DNA from: Streptomyces sp. JHA26
GTDB lineage: Bacteria > Actinomycetota > Actinomycetes > Streptomycetales > Streptomycetaceae
Assembly: GCF_002005565.1 (NCBI RefSeq)
Contig: NZ_BDJC01000006.1
Coordinates: 1 to 64,000, forward strand
Length of the DNA stretch: 64,000 nt
Direction: 5' to 3'
Under the pieces are notes generated by a model. The model had not been told where the DNA came from. It saw only the letters and a program-made list of their open reading frames with translations, and searched no databases. The position numbers and the translations under genes were made by a program. Positions 38,055 to 45,888 of this stretch are shown here, in pieces; position 1 is the stretch's first letter, and the number at the start of each line of letters is the position of its first letter.

Positions 38055-38432
38055 ATGGGACTGCGGCGTTGGCGGGACGGGCGGGGGCAGCTGGTCGTGG
38101 GGGGTGGGTCCGGTGGGACGGCGGTCGCCGTGCCGCTGGAGATCGCCGCGTCCTACCGTGCCCGCACCAAGGGGCTGTTGGGGCGGGACGCGGTCCAGGG
38201 GGCGCTGCTGCTGACGCCGGCCGGCAGCGTGCACACCTTCCGCATGCGGTTCCCCATCGACGTGGCCTACCTGGACCGCCGCCTCACCGTCCTCGCCGTC
38301 CGCACCATGCCCCCGGGCCGGCTGGGACTCCCCCGGCTCCGCTCCCGGCATGTGCTGGAGGCCGAGGCAGGGGTGATGGCCGGGTGGGGGGTGCGGGCGG
38401 GGGTGCGGGTGGAGGTGCGGGCGGAGGAGTAG
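38055..38432 (+). CDS. DUF192 family protein
   Basis: A 125-residue protein of the DUF192 beta-barrel family: YRARTKGLLGRDAVQGALLL, VHTFRMRFPIDVAYLD and VLAVRTMPPGRLG are its successive motifs. Homologues in Gram-negatives are exported, but no signal peptide is seen here. In other Streptomyces I recall this gene close to Tad pilus genes; here accessory genes separate it from that locus by about 2 kb. ATG 38055 is preceded by GGGAG. It lies between the two copies of the palindromic repeat. The biochemical role is unknown. Confidence 0.82.
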   Translation: MGLRRWRDGRGQLVVGGGSGGTAVAVPLEIAASYRARTKGLLGRDAVQGALLLTPAGSVHTFRMRFPIDVAYLDRRLTVLAVRTMPPGRLGLPRLRSRHVLEAEAGVMAGWGVRAGVRVEVRAEE

Positions 38433-38466
38433 GGGGGCGCGCCTGGAGCGGTTCGGTGACCTGGGC

Positions 38467-38554
38467 GGCGTTCGCCGATGGGAGCGAATGTCCCGGCAGA
38501 GCAGGGCGCGGGGCGGCGTGTCGCTGGGACATTCGCTCCCATCAGCACCTGCGA
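38467..38554. repeat. Long palindromic repeat, copy B
   Basis: Arms 38477-38494 and 38526-38543 form a perfect 18-bp inverted repeat around a 31-base spacer. Nearly the whole unit matches copy A at 37871-37958 in the same orientation. It may act as a terminator for the DUF192 gene, but duplication upstream of that gene argues for a dispersed repeat family or a small non-autonomous element. Confidence 0.85.
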
Positions 38555-38628
38555 GGGGGTTCGTCGGCAGCATTCCGCCGGGGGGCCGCCGGGCGAGATC
38601 GGTGCCCCTCCGCCGCGGCCTCGGCCGG

Positions 38629-38961
38629 TCACGGCTCCCGGTCGCCGGTGTAGCCGTGCGCTCCGGCGTGGGGAAGGACCGCCCACATGCGGGTGCCGCC
38701 GCCCGGTTCGCGGGCGTCGCCGAAGCCCCAGTCGCCACCGCACGCCCGGACCACGCAGGCCGGCAGGCGCAGGGCCGAGCGGCGGCGGGCGTCGCAGGCG
38801 GCGGCGAGGCGGGGGTGAGTGTGGCGGGGGTGACCGTCGTAGAGGACCACGCGCAGGGCGCCGTCCCGATAACGCAGCGATACGTACACCTCCGCGGTGG
38901 GCGCGAAGACACAGGCGCAGGCGGTGAGTTCGCTCACCACCTGTACCGCCGCGTCGGTCAT
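38629..38961 (-). CDS. Degenerate RsbW/AbaA-like ATP-binding protein
   Basis: A 110-residue remnant of the Streptomyces anti-sigma-like HATPase family. The N-box region reads VVSELTACACVFAPTAEVYV; the usual Asn of the SELVTNAV motif is missing. The G1-like stretch LRVVLYDGHPRHTHPRL is weak and the C-terminal GGGTRMWAVLP is typical. In-frame homology seems to continue upstream of ATG 38961 (VVRTATRIVLRAHGLSG) but without a start codon, so the N-terminus is lost or uses an unusual start. ATP binding is doubtful. It is divergent from the DUF5753-DUF397 gene. Confidence 0.55.
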   Translation of the reverse strand: MTDAAVQVVSELTACACVFAPTAEVYVSLRYRDGALRVVLYDGHPRHTHPRLAAACDARRRSALRLPACVVRACGGDWGFGDAREPGGGTRMWAVLPHAGAHGYTGDREP

Positions 38962-39035
38962 GCCGCTCAGGCCGTGGGCTCGCAGGACGATGCGGGTCGC
39001 GGTGCGTACGACGGCCGGGCTGTGCGGGGAGCGTG

Positions 39036-39503
39036 ATGTCCGAACGGGACAACGTAGAGATTCGGGTACTCCCCGTCGAAGCGGGCGCCTTTCCCGGTGC
39101 GGGCCACGCCGTGCTCTACGCCCACGGCACCGTTCCTCAGTCGGACACGGTCCAACTGGACTCCGCCCACGGCGGAGAGTTCACCCATGCCGACGCGCAG
39201 CTCGCCAAGTACCGTTCGCACATGGACTGGTGGCACGACAAGTCACTCGATCCCCAGGCCTCTCGTGACTTCATCCACCGCATCGCCCACGAACTCCGAG
39301 GAGCGGCTGTCATGCCGGAAATCACCTGGGAAGAGCCTTTCTGTACCGAAGGAAACAACTGTTTCCGCATAGGCACTGACGCCGACGGCAACGCCTACAT
39401 CGCCGTGGCCGGACAGGAGGACCACCCCCTCACCGACAGCCGGGAAGCCCTTCGCGCCCTCATCCGCGGGATCAGGGCGGGCGAGGCGGATCACCTGCTG
39501 TAG
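39036..39503 (+). CDS. Truncated DUF5753-DUF397 fusion
   Basis: A 155-residue protein. Residues 1-87 match the last part of the DUF5753 ligand domain of WhiJ/Scr1-type regulators (VEIRVLPVEAGAFPGAGHAV, later LDPQASRDFIHRIAHEL). The helix-turn-helix and most of DUF5753 are absent. Residues 93-150 form a DUF397 domain (MPEITWEEPFCTEGNNCFRI, then HPLTDSREALRALI), normally a separate small protein encoded just downstream; its own ATG survives at 39312. So two genes seem fused in frame after loss of the stop. ATG 39036 follows GGGGA by five bases. It may still act as a regulator, but DNA binding is gone. Confidence 0.65.
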   Translation: MSERDNVEIRVLPVEAGAFPGAGHAVLYAHGTVPQSDTVQLDSAHGGEFTHADAQLAKYRSHMDWWHDKSLDPQASRDFIHRIAHELRGAAVMPEITWEEPFCTEGNNCFRIGTDADGNAYIAVAGQEDHPLTDSREALRALIRGIRAGEADHLL

Positions 39504-39524
39504 AAACCCACAGTGCGCGTGACG

Positions 39525-39665
39525 ATGGCCCGGACCACCCGGCGCTTCCGTTTCCGCCTCGCACCCGTAGACGGCGACGCGGTCGTGGACCTGGTGAGTG
39601 ACGGCACCGTCCCCGTGCCGAGGGCGGGAGAGGGCGGAACGGCCGGAGCCGCCGTCAGCCCGTGA
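39525..39665 (+). CDS. Small ORF fragment, unknown
   Basis: A 46-codon frame (GTG 39513 is an alternative start) ends in TGA at 39663-39665, overlapping the GTG at 39662 that could start the next gene. It encodes Arg-rich RTTRRFRFRLAPVDGDAVV followed by a Gly/Pro-rich end. It may be the tail of a lost gene. No family is recognised. Confidence 0.25.
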   Translation: MARTTRRFRFRLAPVDGDAVVDLVSDGTVPVPRAGEGGTAGAAVSP

Positions 39666-39688
39666 AGGGCTGGGAGAAAAATGGGGAC

Positions 39689-40099
39689 ATGCACATCCGA
39701 GCCGTGCGTCTGGACGAGCTGCCCGTTCTCCAGGACACCGAGAGGGCCGCCGGGCAGTGCTTCCGGGACATCGGCATGCCGGAGATCGCCGCGGACGAGC
39801 CGCTTCCGCTCGGTGAACTCGTCTGCTACCACCACGCCGGACTGGCATGGGTCGCGGCGAACGCCGCCGACGTCCCGGTCGCCTACCTGATCGCCGACCG
39901 CGTCGACGGCAACCTCCACGTCGAGCAGGTGTCTGTGCACCCTGCCGGCGCCGAGATCCTCCAGCCGCCGACAGACATGTTTCACGGTGACCGCACCGTC
40001 ATCCTCAAGGATCCTTCGGGTCACAACTGGGTGTTTCTGACCCACGTGGAAGACGTCTCGGAGGAGGAGCTTCGGCGTAGGCCGGCCGCCGCCGGGTGA
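39689..40099 (+). CDS. Chimeric GNAT-VOC protein
   Basis: A 136-residue protein that joins two unrelated families in frame. Residues 1-85 resemble the start of a GNAT acetyltransferase up to the strand before the acetyl-CoA loop (HIRAVRLDELPVLQDTERAA, then NLHVEQVSVHP). From about residue 86 the text is that of the end of a glyoxalase/VOC protein of the PhnB type (GAEILQPPTDMFHGDRTVIL, then DPSGHNWVFLTHVEDVS). The acetyl-CoA-binding motif A of GNAT and the first half of the VOC domain are both missing, so neither activity is likely. ATG 39689 is used; GTG 39662 would overlap the preceding small ORF as GTGA. Confidence 0.65.
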   Translation: MHIRAVRLDELPVLQDTERAAGQCFRDIGMPEIAADEPLPLGELVCYHHAGLAWVAANAADVPVAYLIADRVDGNLHVEQVSVHPAGAEILQPPTDMFHGDRTVILKDPSGHNWVFLTHVEDVSEEELRRRPAAAG

Positions 40100-40241
40100 C
40101 CACTCGCACCGGCCTGGGAGCGGGCGTCACCCGACGTCACCGTGTACGCGACCTTGGCGCCGCAGACGGTCAGCAGGACAGACGTCGGCGCCGCGAGTGC
40201 GACGCCGGCCGCCCGTGCGGCGCCCCGCCGTGCCGTCGCCT

Positions 40242-40865
40242 TCACGACGTGCGCGGGAAGGAGACCTCGACCCTGCGGTTCTTCTTGCGGCCCGCCTCCG
40301 TCGAGTTGTCGGCGATGGGGTAGTCCTCGCCGTAGCCGCGGACCTCGTAGGTGATGCCGGAGTCGTTCAGGGTCTGGGCGAGGAGTTCCTGGACGGCGTT
40401 GGCGCGCTGCCTGGACAGGACGTCGCCGTGGGCGGAGGAGCCCAGGTTGTCCGTGAAGCCGAAGACGCGGATCCTGCCGGCGTTCTGCTTCCTGATCTCC
40501 TCGGCGATCCCCGCGACACGGGACTTCGCCTCGCCGCCGAGCTTCGCGCTGTCCTTGCCGAACAGCACCTCGGCCTGGAGCGCGAAGGTCACGCTGGTGT
40601 TGGTGTCCTCGCGACGCTCGTCACCGCTCTGGTCCTCGACGACCGACTTGATGTCCAACACCTTGGCCTGCGCGAGCGTGGCGCCGTCCGGCAGCTTCAG
40701 GTCGGGGTCGTTGGGGTCGACCTCGACGGGCGCGGACGCGGTGGCCTCCGTGCCCGGGGGCACGGACGGGCCGTCGTCGGCGTGCGCGGTGGCGGCGCCG
40801 CAGAGGTTCGCGGCGAGGAGGAGGGTGACGGTGGTGAGGGCCGGGGAGAGGCGGGTGTGTGTCAT
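40242..40865 (-). CDS. OmpA-domain exported protein of Tad locus
   Basis: A 207-residue secreted protein. A signal peptide (about residues 1-30, ending AATAHA) precedes an acidic linker and an OmpA/MotB peptidoglycan-binding domain: VLFGKDSAKLGGEAKS, RIRVFGFTDNLGS, LSRQRANAV and ADNSTEAGRKKNRRVEV. It should anchor something to the wall. ATG 40865 has GAGG six bases upstream. It ends the Tad gene set, directly after the lipoprotein gene. Confidence 0.88.
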   Translation of the reverse strand: MTHTRLSPALTTVTLLLAANLCGAATAHADDGPSVPPGTEATASAPVEVDPNDPDLKLPDGATLAQAKVLDIKSVVEDQSGDERREDTNTSVTFALQAEVLFGKDSAKLGGEAKSRVAGIAEEIRKQNAGRIRVFGFTDNLGSSAHGDVLSRQRANAVQELLAQTLNDSGITYEVRGYGEDYPIADNSTEAGRKKNRRVEVSFPRTS

Positions 40866-40873
40866 GGGGTGCC

Positions 40874-41452
40874 TCAACCGGAGATGGTGATGGTGCCGGT
40901 CGCGAACATGGGTAGCTGAAGCGTCACCTCGGTCGTGTCCGCCGGGGGCGCCGGGAACTGCATGAAGACCGGAAGCACCTCACCCGCCTTCAACGCGGGA
41001 AACTTCGTTGTCGTGAGGGGGCGGCCTTCTGTGTCACGCAGCACGTAGTAGCGCTTCTTTCCCCTGGAGTCCACCAAGGTGGCGCCGCCGAGGGACTTGC
41101 CGTTCCGGATGATCTCGGTCTCGTCGCCGCTCAACTGCGCGGGGACGTTGACCGACTTGTCACCGTCGTTCTTCAGGTCACCGCTCACCGTGACGAAGCC
41201 CCCGTCATCACGCTGTGCGGTCGTGACCGTCAGAAGCAGACCATCGGGGCCCCTCAGTTCGGCCAAGGTCCCCTCAGAGTCCCCTTCCTGAGCGTCCGGT
41301 TTGGACTCACTGGTCTTGGAGGTGGTCGGCGACGTCTTCGGCTTCTCGTCGTCACCTGCGCCGCCACAACTCGTCACACCGAAGGCCAGCCCGATCGCGA
41401 GGGGCAATGCGATCAATCCCCTGCGGGCCTTTGCTGTGAACCGAATGGTCAT
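40874..41452 (-). CDS. Lipoprotein of Tad locus
   Basis: A 192-residue lipoprotein: the lipobox GVTSC puts the lipidated cysteine at position 29. A Thr/Ser/Lys-rich linker leads to a beta-sandwich-like domain (LTVTTAQRDDGGFVTVSGDL, VTLQLPMF at the end). It resembles DUF4352-like extracellular immunoglobulin-type domains only loosely. It lies between the TadG-like and OmpA genes, eight bases before the latter, so it probably acts at the membrane-wall interface of the pilus machinery. Confidence 0.75.
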   Translation of the reverse strand: MTIRFTAKARRGLIALPLAIGLAFGVTSCGGAGDDEKPKTSPTTSKTSESKPDAQEGDSEGTLAELRGPDGLLLTVTTAQRDDGGFVTVSGDLKNDGDKSVNVPAQLSGDETEIIRNGKSLGGATLVDSRGKKRYYVLRDTEGRPLTTTKFPALKAGEVLPVFMQFPAPPADTTEVTLQLPMFATGTITISG

Positions 41453-41484
41453 GACTCTGCTTCCTTAGTCCTCATGGTTCGCTG

Positions 41485-42075
41485 TCAGTCGGCCAGATGA
41501 ACGTCGAAGAGATCCTCGGGCTTTGGCAGGTCCGAGAGGTCTTCCGGATCCAGGTGCCAGTCCTCGCCCTCGCAGGACAATGCAGGCAGCGCATCCTCGT
41601 CGGCATCCTCGGCGGGCGGCTTGAACGAGCAGCGTGCCTCGATGACGGCGGTTGCGGACTCCGTGGCCTTCTGGTTCTCCGTGCCCGGCACGATCGTGTC
41701 TCCGACGGTCTTGTTGGTCTCTGCTGCAACCGTGTAGCCCAAGGGCCCGTCCGGTCGGCATTCCACGCTCGCGTCATTACGCGCCGCCAATTGATGCGCG
41801 CGCCAGCACTCGTCGGGTACCAGCGCATTCCCGTCGAAGATGTCCTGCCACGTATCCGGTTCCTCGACGTTCGCCAGCCACGCGTCCGCGAGACGGTCCC
41901 GGGTTTCCAGGGCCGCTGCGAGCGCTGCGGCATCCGCCGCCGTCTGGGCTTCGCTACGAATCGCAGCGGCCTGACCGACCGCGAAGTACGCGAGCGCGAG
42001 AAGGAGCAGGCCCCCCACCACAGTGATGTAGATGGGGAAGGCCTGCCCCGCATCGCCGAACGTGTGACCCGTCAG
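41485..42075 (-). CDS. TadG/TadE-like pilus assembly protein
   Basis: About 196 residues. GDAGQAFPIYITVVGGLLLL near the N-terminus is the TadE/TadG-type membrane segment after a GD-GQ leader, followed by AVGQAAAIRSEAQTAADAAALAAALE, a helix typical of TadG-like minor pilins. A Cys-containing external domain follows (CWRA, CRPDG, CSFK, SCEGEDW). No ATG, GTG or TTG is in a sensible place. A CTG at 42075 overlaps the Flp stop (CTGA) and is taken as the start with low certainty. Confidence 0.7.
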   Translation of the reverse strand: MTGHTFGDAGQAFPIYITVVGGLLLLALAYFAVGQAAAIRSEAQTAADAAALAAALETRDRLADAWLANVEEPDTWQDIFDGNALVPDECWRAHQLAARNDASVECRPDGPLGYTVAAETNKTVGDTIVPGTENQKATESATAVIEARCSFKPPAEDADEDALPALSCEGEDWHLDPEDLSDLPKPEDLFDVHLAD

Positions 42076-42269
42076 CCACCGGTGACCTCGGTGATCTTGT
42101 CCGCGATCGCGTTGTAAATCGTCTGCCCGATGTCCGTCCCCGTGATCGCCAGCACGATGGCCACCACCACCGCGATGATCCCCAGGTACTCCACGGCCGT
42201 CTGCCCCCTGTCGTTCCGGGCGGCGTGGGAGCGCAGGTACGCGGTGGTGGTGTGCAGCCAGTTGTTCAT
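42072..42269 (-). CDS. Flp-type pilin
   Basis: A 65-residue Flp/Fap pilin. The class signature DRGQTAVEYLGIIAVVVAIV contains the Gly-x-x-x-Val-Glu-Tyr pattern where a TadV-like prepilin peptidase would cut, and the conserved Glu at +5. The mature part would be about 40 residues and mostly hydrophobic. No tadV gene is seen in this window. The gap upstream (42270-42572) probably carries its promoter. Confidence 0.87.
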   Translation of the reverse strand: MNNWLHTTTAYLRSHAARNDRGQTAVEYLGIIAVVVAIVLAITGTDIGQTIYNAIADKITEVTGG

Positions 42270-42572
42270 GGTGTTCCCCTTCAGGGTGGACGTGTGCTGT
42301 GGGTCGGTCCGTCGAGGGTGCTCCAGACCCGGCCACCTCGTGGTGGCCCCGGAGCGGTCGGCGCCGGTGGAGTCTGTTCATGCGAACCTCGACCTGTCGG
42401 GGGTACCGGACAACGACTGTCCCACAACTGATTGCATGTGCGAAAGGTTTTGCGTAGAAGAAGCCCAACCAGGCTTCCGCTGAATGGGTTTCGAAGGATC
42501 TCCTTCGTGTGCAGTCGCACTCCTTCGGCTGGCGCCCGCTCCCTTCCCCGGCCAGGTGATCGGCATGTCCGC
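42270..42572 (-). other. Intergenic gap before flp pilin gene
   Basis: There is no gene in these 303 bases. GC content drops between about 42415 and 42520. A small AAGGATCTCCTT dyad is near 42496. The gap separates the assembly genes from the pilin gene, so the pilin is likely to have its own promoter. Confidence 0.5.
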
Positions 42573-43460
42573 CTACTCCCCCGTGATCGTGCCGAAGTCG
42601 GTGCCGGAGCCCAGGATCAGGCCGGCGCCGAGCAGGATCATCGTGGCCGGGACCATGAACGTGGTGATCATCATGGTGGCCTTGGGCACCGCGCGGGCGG
42701 CCTTGCGGCGGGCGTTCTGGGCGTCCGTGCGGCGCATGTCCCTGGCCAGGGAGACCAGGGTGTCCACGATGGGCGCGCCCAGTTCCTCGCCCTGCTGGAG
42801 GGCCGTCACGAACATCGCCACCTGCTCGGAGTCGTTGCGTCGGCGCAGCTCTGCGAAGGCCTGGCGGCGGCTCATGCCGAGGTCCATCTGGCGCAGGGTG
42901 ATGCGCAGTTCGTCGGCCCAGGGGCCCTCGTAGCGCATGGAGACGCGGTCCAGGGCCTGGCGGAAGCCGAGGCCGGCGCTGACCACGACCGCCAGGACGT
43001 CGAGGAAGTCGGGGAGCGTGCGCTCGATGACGTCCTTGCGGATGCGGATCGCCGACCAGATGCCGACCTCCGTCCAGAACGCCCCGAAGGCCAGCAGGAG
43101 CAGGGCGACGACGTACTGGCCGCGCAGGAGGAAGACCAGGAAGCCGACGGCGCCGAGGAAGCCGTAGACGGCGCGGCGGGCGGCGTAGCGGTCGAGGGTC
43201 AGGCCGCCGGGGTTGCCCGCGAGGTCGATGCGGCGGCGGTACCTGGCGACCAGGGCCGGGCCCATGAGGCGCAGTACGGCGGGGGCGTAGCGCATGCCCA
43301 TGCGGTCGATCAGGGAGTCGACGGCGCCGGTGCGGGTGGAGCCGACCTCGAGGGCGAGGGCGAGGTCGGTGGGAAGCTTGGCGTCGGCGCGGTACATGCG
43401 GATGCCGGCGAAGGCGCCCCAGACGCTCAGGCCCATGACCAGTGCGAGCAGCAGTCCCAT
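42573..43460 (-). CDS. tadC: TadC-like inner membrane platform protein
   Basis: A 295-residue T2SSF-domain protein. The cytoplasmic GSP-F core LPDFLDVLAVVVSAGLGFRQAL and ELRRRNDSEQVAMFVTALQQG are the family motifs. Helices lie near the N-terminus, about 100-140, and at the C-terminus (ATMMITTFMVPATMILLGAG). It forms the pilus platform with TadB, encoded 14 bases upstream. Confidence 0.9.
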   Translation of the reverse strand: MGLLLALVMGLSVWGAFAGIRMYRADAKLPTDLALALEVGSTRTGAVDSLIDRMGMRYAPAVLRLMGPALVARYRRRIDLAGNPGGLTLDRYAARRAVYGFLGAVGFLVFLLRGQYVVALLLLAFGAFWTEVGIWSAIRIRKDVIERTLPDFLDVLAVVVSAGLGFRQALDRVSMRYEGPWADELRITLRQMDLGMSRRQAFAELRRRNDSEQVAMFVTALQQGEELGAPIVDTLVSLARDMRRTDAQNARRKAARAVPKATMMITTFMVPATMILLGAGLILGSGTDFGTITGE

Positions 43461-43473
43461 GGCTCCCCCTTCC

Positions 43474-44418
43474 TCAGACGTCGATGCGGGACAGGCGGCG
43501 GATGAGGACGAAGCCGACGGCGTAGAGGCCGAAGGCGACGATCACCGCGCCCTGGCCGACCGGGGAGCCCGTCATGCGTTCCAGGGCGCCGTCCTTCACC
43601 CCGTTCATCAGGAACAGGGAGCCGACGCCGAGCACCGGCACGGCGTACGACGTCATGTTGACCTGGGCGAGTTGGGTGCGGACCTCGCGTCGGGTCTCCT
43701 TGCGTTCCTCCAGCGTCTCCGTCAGGTTGCGCAGGGCGCCGACCACCTGGCCGCCCGCCCGGTTGGACAGGACGAGGGTGGTGACGAGGACGACCAGTTC
43801 GCGGGAGGGGAGGCGTTCGGCGAGTTCGTTCAGGGCGTCGTCCATGGAGGATCCGAGGGCCAGTTGGTCGGCCACCTTGCCGAGTTCCTCGCCGGCCGGG
43901 GCCTCCAGTTCCTCCGCCGCCATGCCGATGGCGGTGCGCAGGGCGAGGCCGGCCTGGGTGGCGTTGGCAAGGATGCGGGCGAGTTCGGGAAGCTGGTTGA
44001 TGAACTTCTCGATGCGTTTCTGGCGTTGCCAGGTGAGGAACTGCATCGCCGCCCAGACGCCCAGCAGGCCGGCGATCGGGCCGAAGAAGGGGGCGAGGGC
44101 GGCCTGGCCGACCAGCCCCAGGCCCGCGACCGCGGCGAGCATGCAGGCGAAGAACTCGCCGGGGGTGATGTCCAGGCCGGTCGCGGCCAGGCGCAGTTCC
44201 AGCCTGCGGCCGAGCTTCGTGCGGCGCAGGCGGCGGTCCAGGGTGCGGAAGCGGCGCCGGCGGCCGGTGGAGGGGAGCTGCCCGGTGGCGGAGAGGCGGT
44301 CGACCAGGGCCTCGCGCTGGGCCTTGCCGGCGGTGTAGGAGTGCAGGCCCAGGACCGCCAGGGTGCAGGTCAGCAGCGTGATGCCGGTGGTGAGCGTGAC
44401 GAGCGTGTGCAGTTCCAT
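43474..44418 (-). CDS. tadB: TadB-like inner membrane platform protein
   Basis: A 314-residue T2SSF-domain protein. INQLPELARILANATQAGLALR and LGSSMDDALNELAERLPSRE are the cytoplasmic-domain motifs. Two membrane helices lie near residues 105-140 and two at the C-terminus. It pairs with TadC in the pilus base. It follows cpaF by ten bases. Confidence 0.9.
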   Translation of the reverse strand: MELHTLVTLTTGITLLTCTLAVLGLHSYTAGKAQREALVDRLSATGQLPSTGRRRRFRTLDRRLRRTKLGRRLELRLAATGLDITPGEFFACMLAAVAGLGLVGQAALAPFFGPIAGLLGVWAAMQFLTWQRQKRIEKFINQLPELARILANATQAGLALRTAIGMAAEELEAPAGEELGKVADQLALGSSMDDALNELAERLPSRELVVLVTTLVLSNRAGGQVVGALRNLTETLEERKETRREVRTQLAQVNMTSYAVPVLGVGSLFLMNGVKDGALERMTGSPVGQGAVIVAFGLYAVGFVLIRRLSRIDV

Positions 44419-44427
44419 CGGGCGGTC

Positions 44428-45765
44428 CTACCTGGCTTCTCGGGTGGCGAGCTGGTCTGCGGTGTCGGCCACGCCGAAGGCCTGCGGGATGGGCTGGCTC
44501 GCCATGTAGAGGCGCTCGGCGGTGCGGCGCGGGAGGGGGTGGTGGGCGAAGGCTCCGTGGATCCGGCCGTCGGCGGTCATCGGCCGGGCGTTGAAGCGGG
44601 CGACCGTGGCCAGGCGGTAGGGCTCGCCGCCGTGGCTGGCCAGCAGGGCGATCTCGGTGATGCGGCGGGCGCCGTCGGCGAAGCGGGTGAGCTGGACGAT
44701 GACGTCGACGGAGCTGTTGATCTGGTCGTGCAGGGCGGCGAAGGGGATCTCGACGTCCGACATGGAGGCGAGGGTCTGGAGCCGCATCAGGGCGTCCTCG
44801 GCGCTGTTGGCGTGGACGGTGGCGAGGGAGCCGTCGTGGCCGGTGGACATGGCCTGGAGCATGTCCAGGGACTCGCCGCCGCGGACCTCGCCGACGACGA
44901 TGCGGTCGGGGCGCATGCGCAGCGAGTTGCGGACGAGGTCGCGGATGGTGATGCGGCCCTTGCCCTCGACGTTGGGCGGGCGGGACTCCAGGCGGATCAC
45001 GTGGGCCTGCTGGAGCTGGAGTTCGGCGGAGTCCTCGATGGTGATGATGCGTTCGGTCTCGGGGATCAGGCCGGAGAGGGCGTTGAGGAGGGTCGTCTTG
45101 CCGGTGCCCGTGGCGCCCGAGACGATGATGTTGAAGCGGGCCTGCACCAGTCCGGCGAGCAGGTACAGCATGTGCTCGTCGAGCGAGCCGAGGCCGATCA
45201 GCTCCTGGAGGGTGAAGGAGCGGGGGAAGCGGCGGATGGTGAGCGTGGCGCCGGTCAGGGACAGCGGCGGGATGATGACGTTGACGCGCTCGCCGGAGGG
45301 CAGGCGGGCGTCGACCATCGGGTTCGACTCGTCCACGCGGCGGTTGACGGTGGAGACGATGCGTTCGATGGTCTGCATCAGCTGGTCTTCGGAGGCGAAG
45401 CGGAGCGGGAGCTGTTCCACGCGGCCGCCGCGCTCGACGAAGATCGCGTCCGGTCCGTTGACCATGATCTCCGTGATGGAGGCGTCCTCCAGCAGGGGTT
45501 CGAGGATGCCGAGGCCGAGGGCCTCGTCCACGACCCGGCGGATCAGCTGGGAGCGTTCGACCGTCGACAGGACGGGGCCCTCGCGGCTGATGATGTGCCC
45601 GAGGACGCGCTCCAGCCGGGCCCTGCGCTCGGCCGTGGCGAGCGAGCTCATCTCCGCGAGGTCGATCTCCTCCAGGAGCTTGGCCCGGTAGGAGGCGACG
45701 AGGTGGCCGTCCTCGCCCCGGCCGCCGTGCTCATCGGGTGCGTGGATGCGTGCGCGCAGGCTCAT
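44428..45765 (-). CDS. cpaF: CpaF/TadA secretion ATPase
   Basis: A 445-residue hexameric motor ATPase of the pilus. The N-terminal domain contains DASITEIMVNGPDAIFVERG. Walker A is GATGTGKT at 217-224, followed by the Asp box IITIEDSAELQLQ and Walker B VVGEVRGGESLDMLQAM with the His box SLATVHANSAEDAL. All motifs are intact. ATG 45765 overlaps the stop of a tiny upstream ORF (ATGA). Confidence 0.95.
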   Translation of the reverse strand: MSLRARIHAPDEHGGRGEDGHLVASYRAKLLEEIDLAEMSSLATAERRARLERVLGHIISREGPVLSTVERSQLIRRVVDEALGLGILEPLLEDASITEIMVNGPDAIFVERGGRVEQLPLRFASEDQLMQTIERIVSTVNRRVDESNPMVDARLPSGERVNVIIPPLSLTGATLTIRRFPRSFTLQELIGLGSLDEHMLYLLAGLVQARFNIIVSGATGTGKTTLLNALSGLIPETERIITIEDSAELQLQQAHVIRLESRPPNVEGKGRITIRDLVRNSLRMRPDRIVVGEVRGGESLDMLQAMSTGHDGSLATVHANSAEDALMRLQTLASMSDVEIPFAALHDQINSSVDVIVQLTRFADGARRITEIALLASHGGEPYRLATVARFNARPMTADGRIHGAFAHHPLPRRTAERLYMASQPIPQAFGVADTADQLATREAR

Positions 45766-45884
45766 GCGTCCGGTGCTCCTTGCTCCTCGTTCACGCGGTC
45801 GCCGGTCGTGCGGTCGCCGGTCGTGCGGCCACGGGTCATGCGGCCAGGGGTCGAGCGGTCACTGGTCATGCGGTCACCGGTCAT
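45762..45884 (-). CDS. Tiny repeat-encoded ORF between tadE and cpaF
   Basis: A 40-residue frame fits exactly between TadE (stop ends at 45889) and cpaF. It starts at ATG 45884, four bases after the TadE stop, and ends in a TGA overlapping the cpaF ATG. It is made of five-residue steps of the kind MTGDR/MTSDR/TTGDR, encoded by 15-bp repeats, then VNEEQGAPDA. Only weak ribosome-binding sequence is seen. It may work mainly in translational coupling. Confidence 0.4.
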   Translation of the reverse strand: MTGDRMTSDRSTPGRMTRGRTTGDRTTGDRVNEEQGAPDA

Positions 45885-45885
45885 G
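45796..45885. repeat. Six 15-bp tandem repeats
   Basis: Six units of 15 bp (45796, 45811, 45826, 45841, 45856, 45871) share the pattern CGGTC-N3-GGTC-N-TG, with the middle two most diverged. They form nearly all of the interval between tadE and cpaF. Confidence 0.85.
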
Positions 45886-45888
45886 GCG

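Noticed and set aside
37632..39035. Insertion sequence or integrase in the accessory region
   Set aside because: No transposase or integrase motif was found; only palindromic and direct repeats are present.
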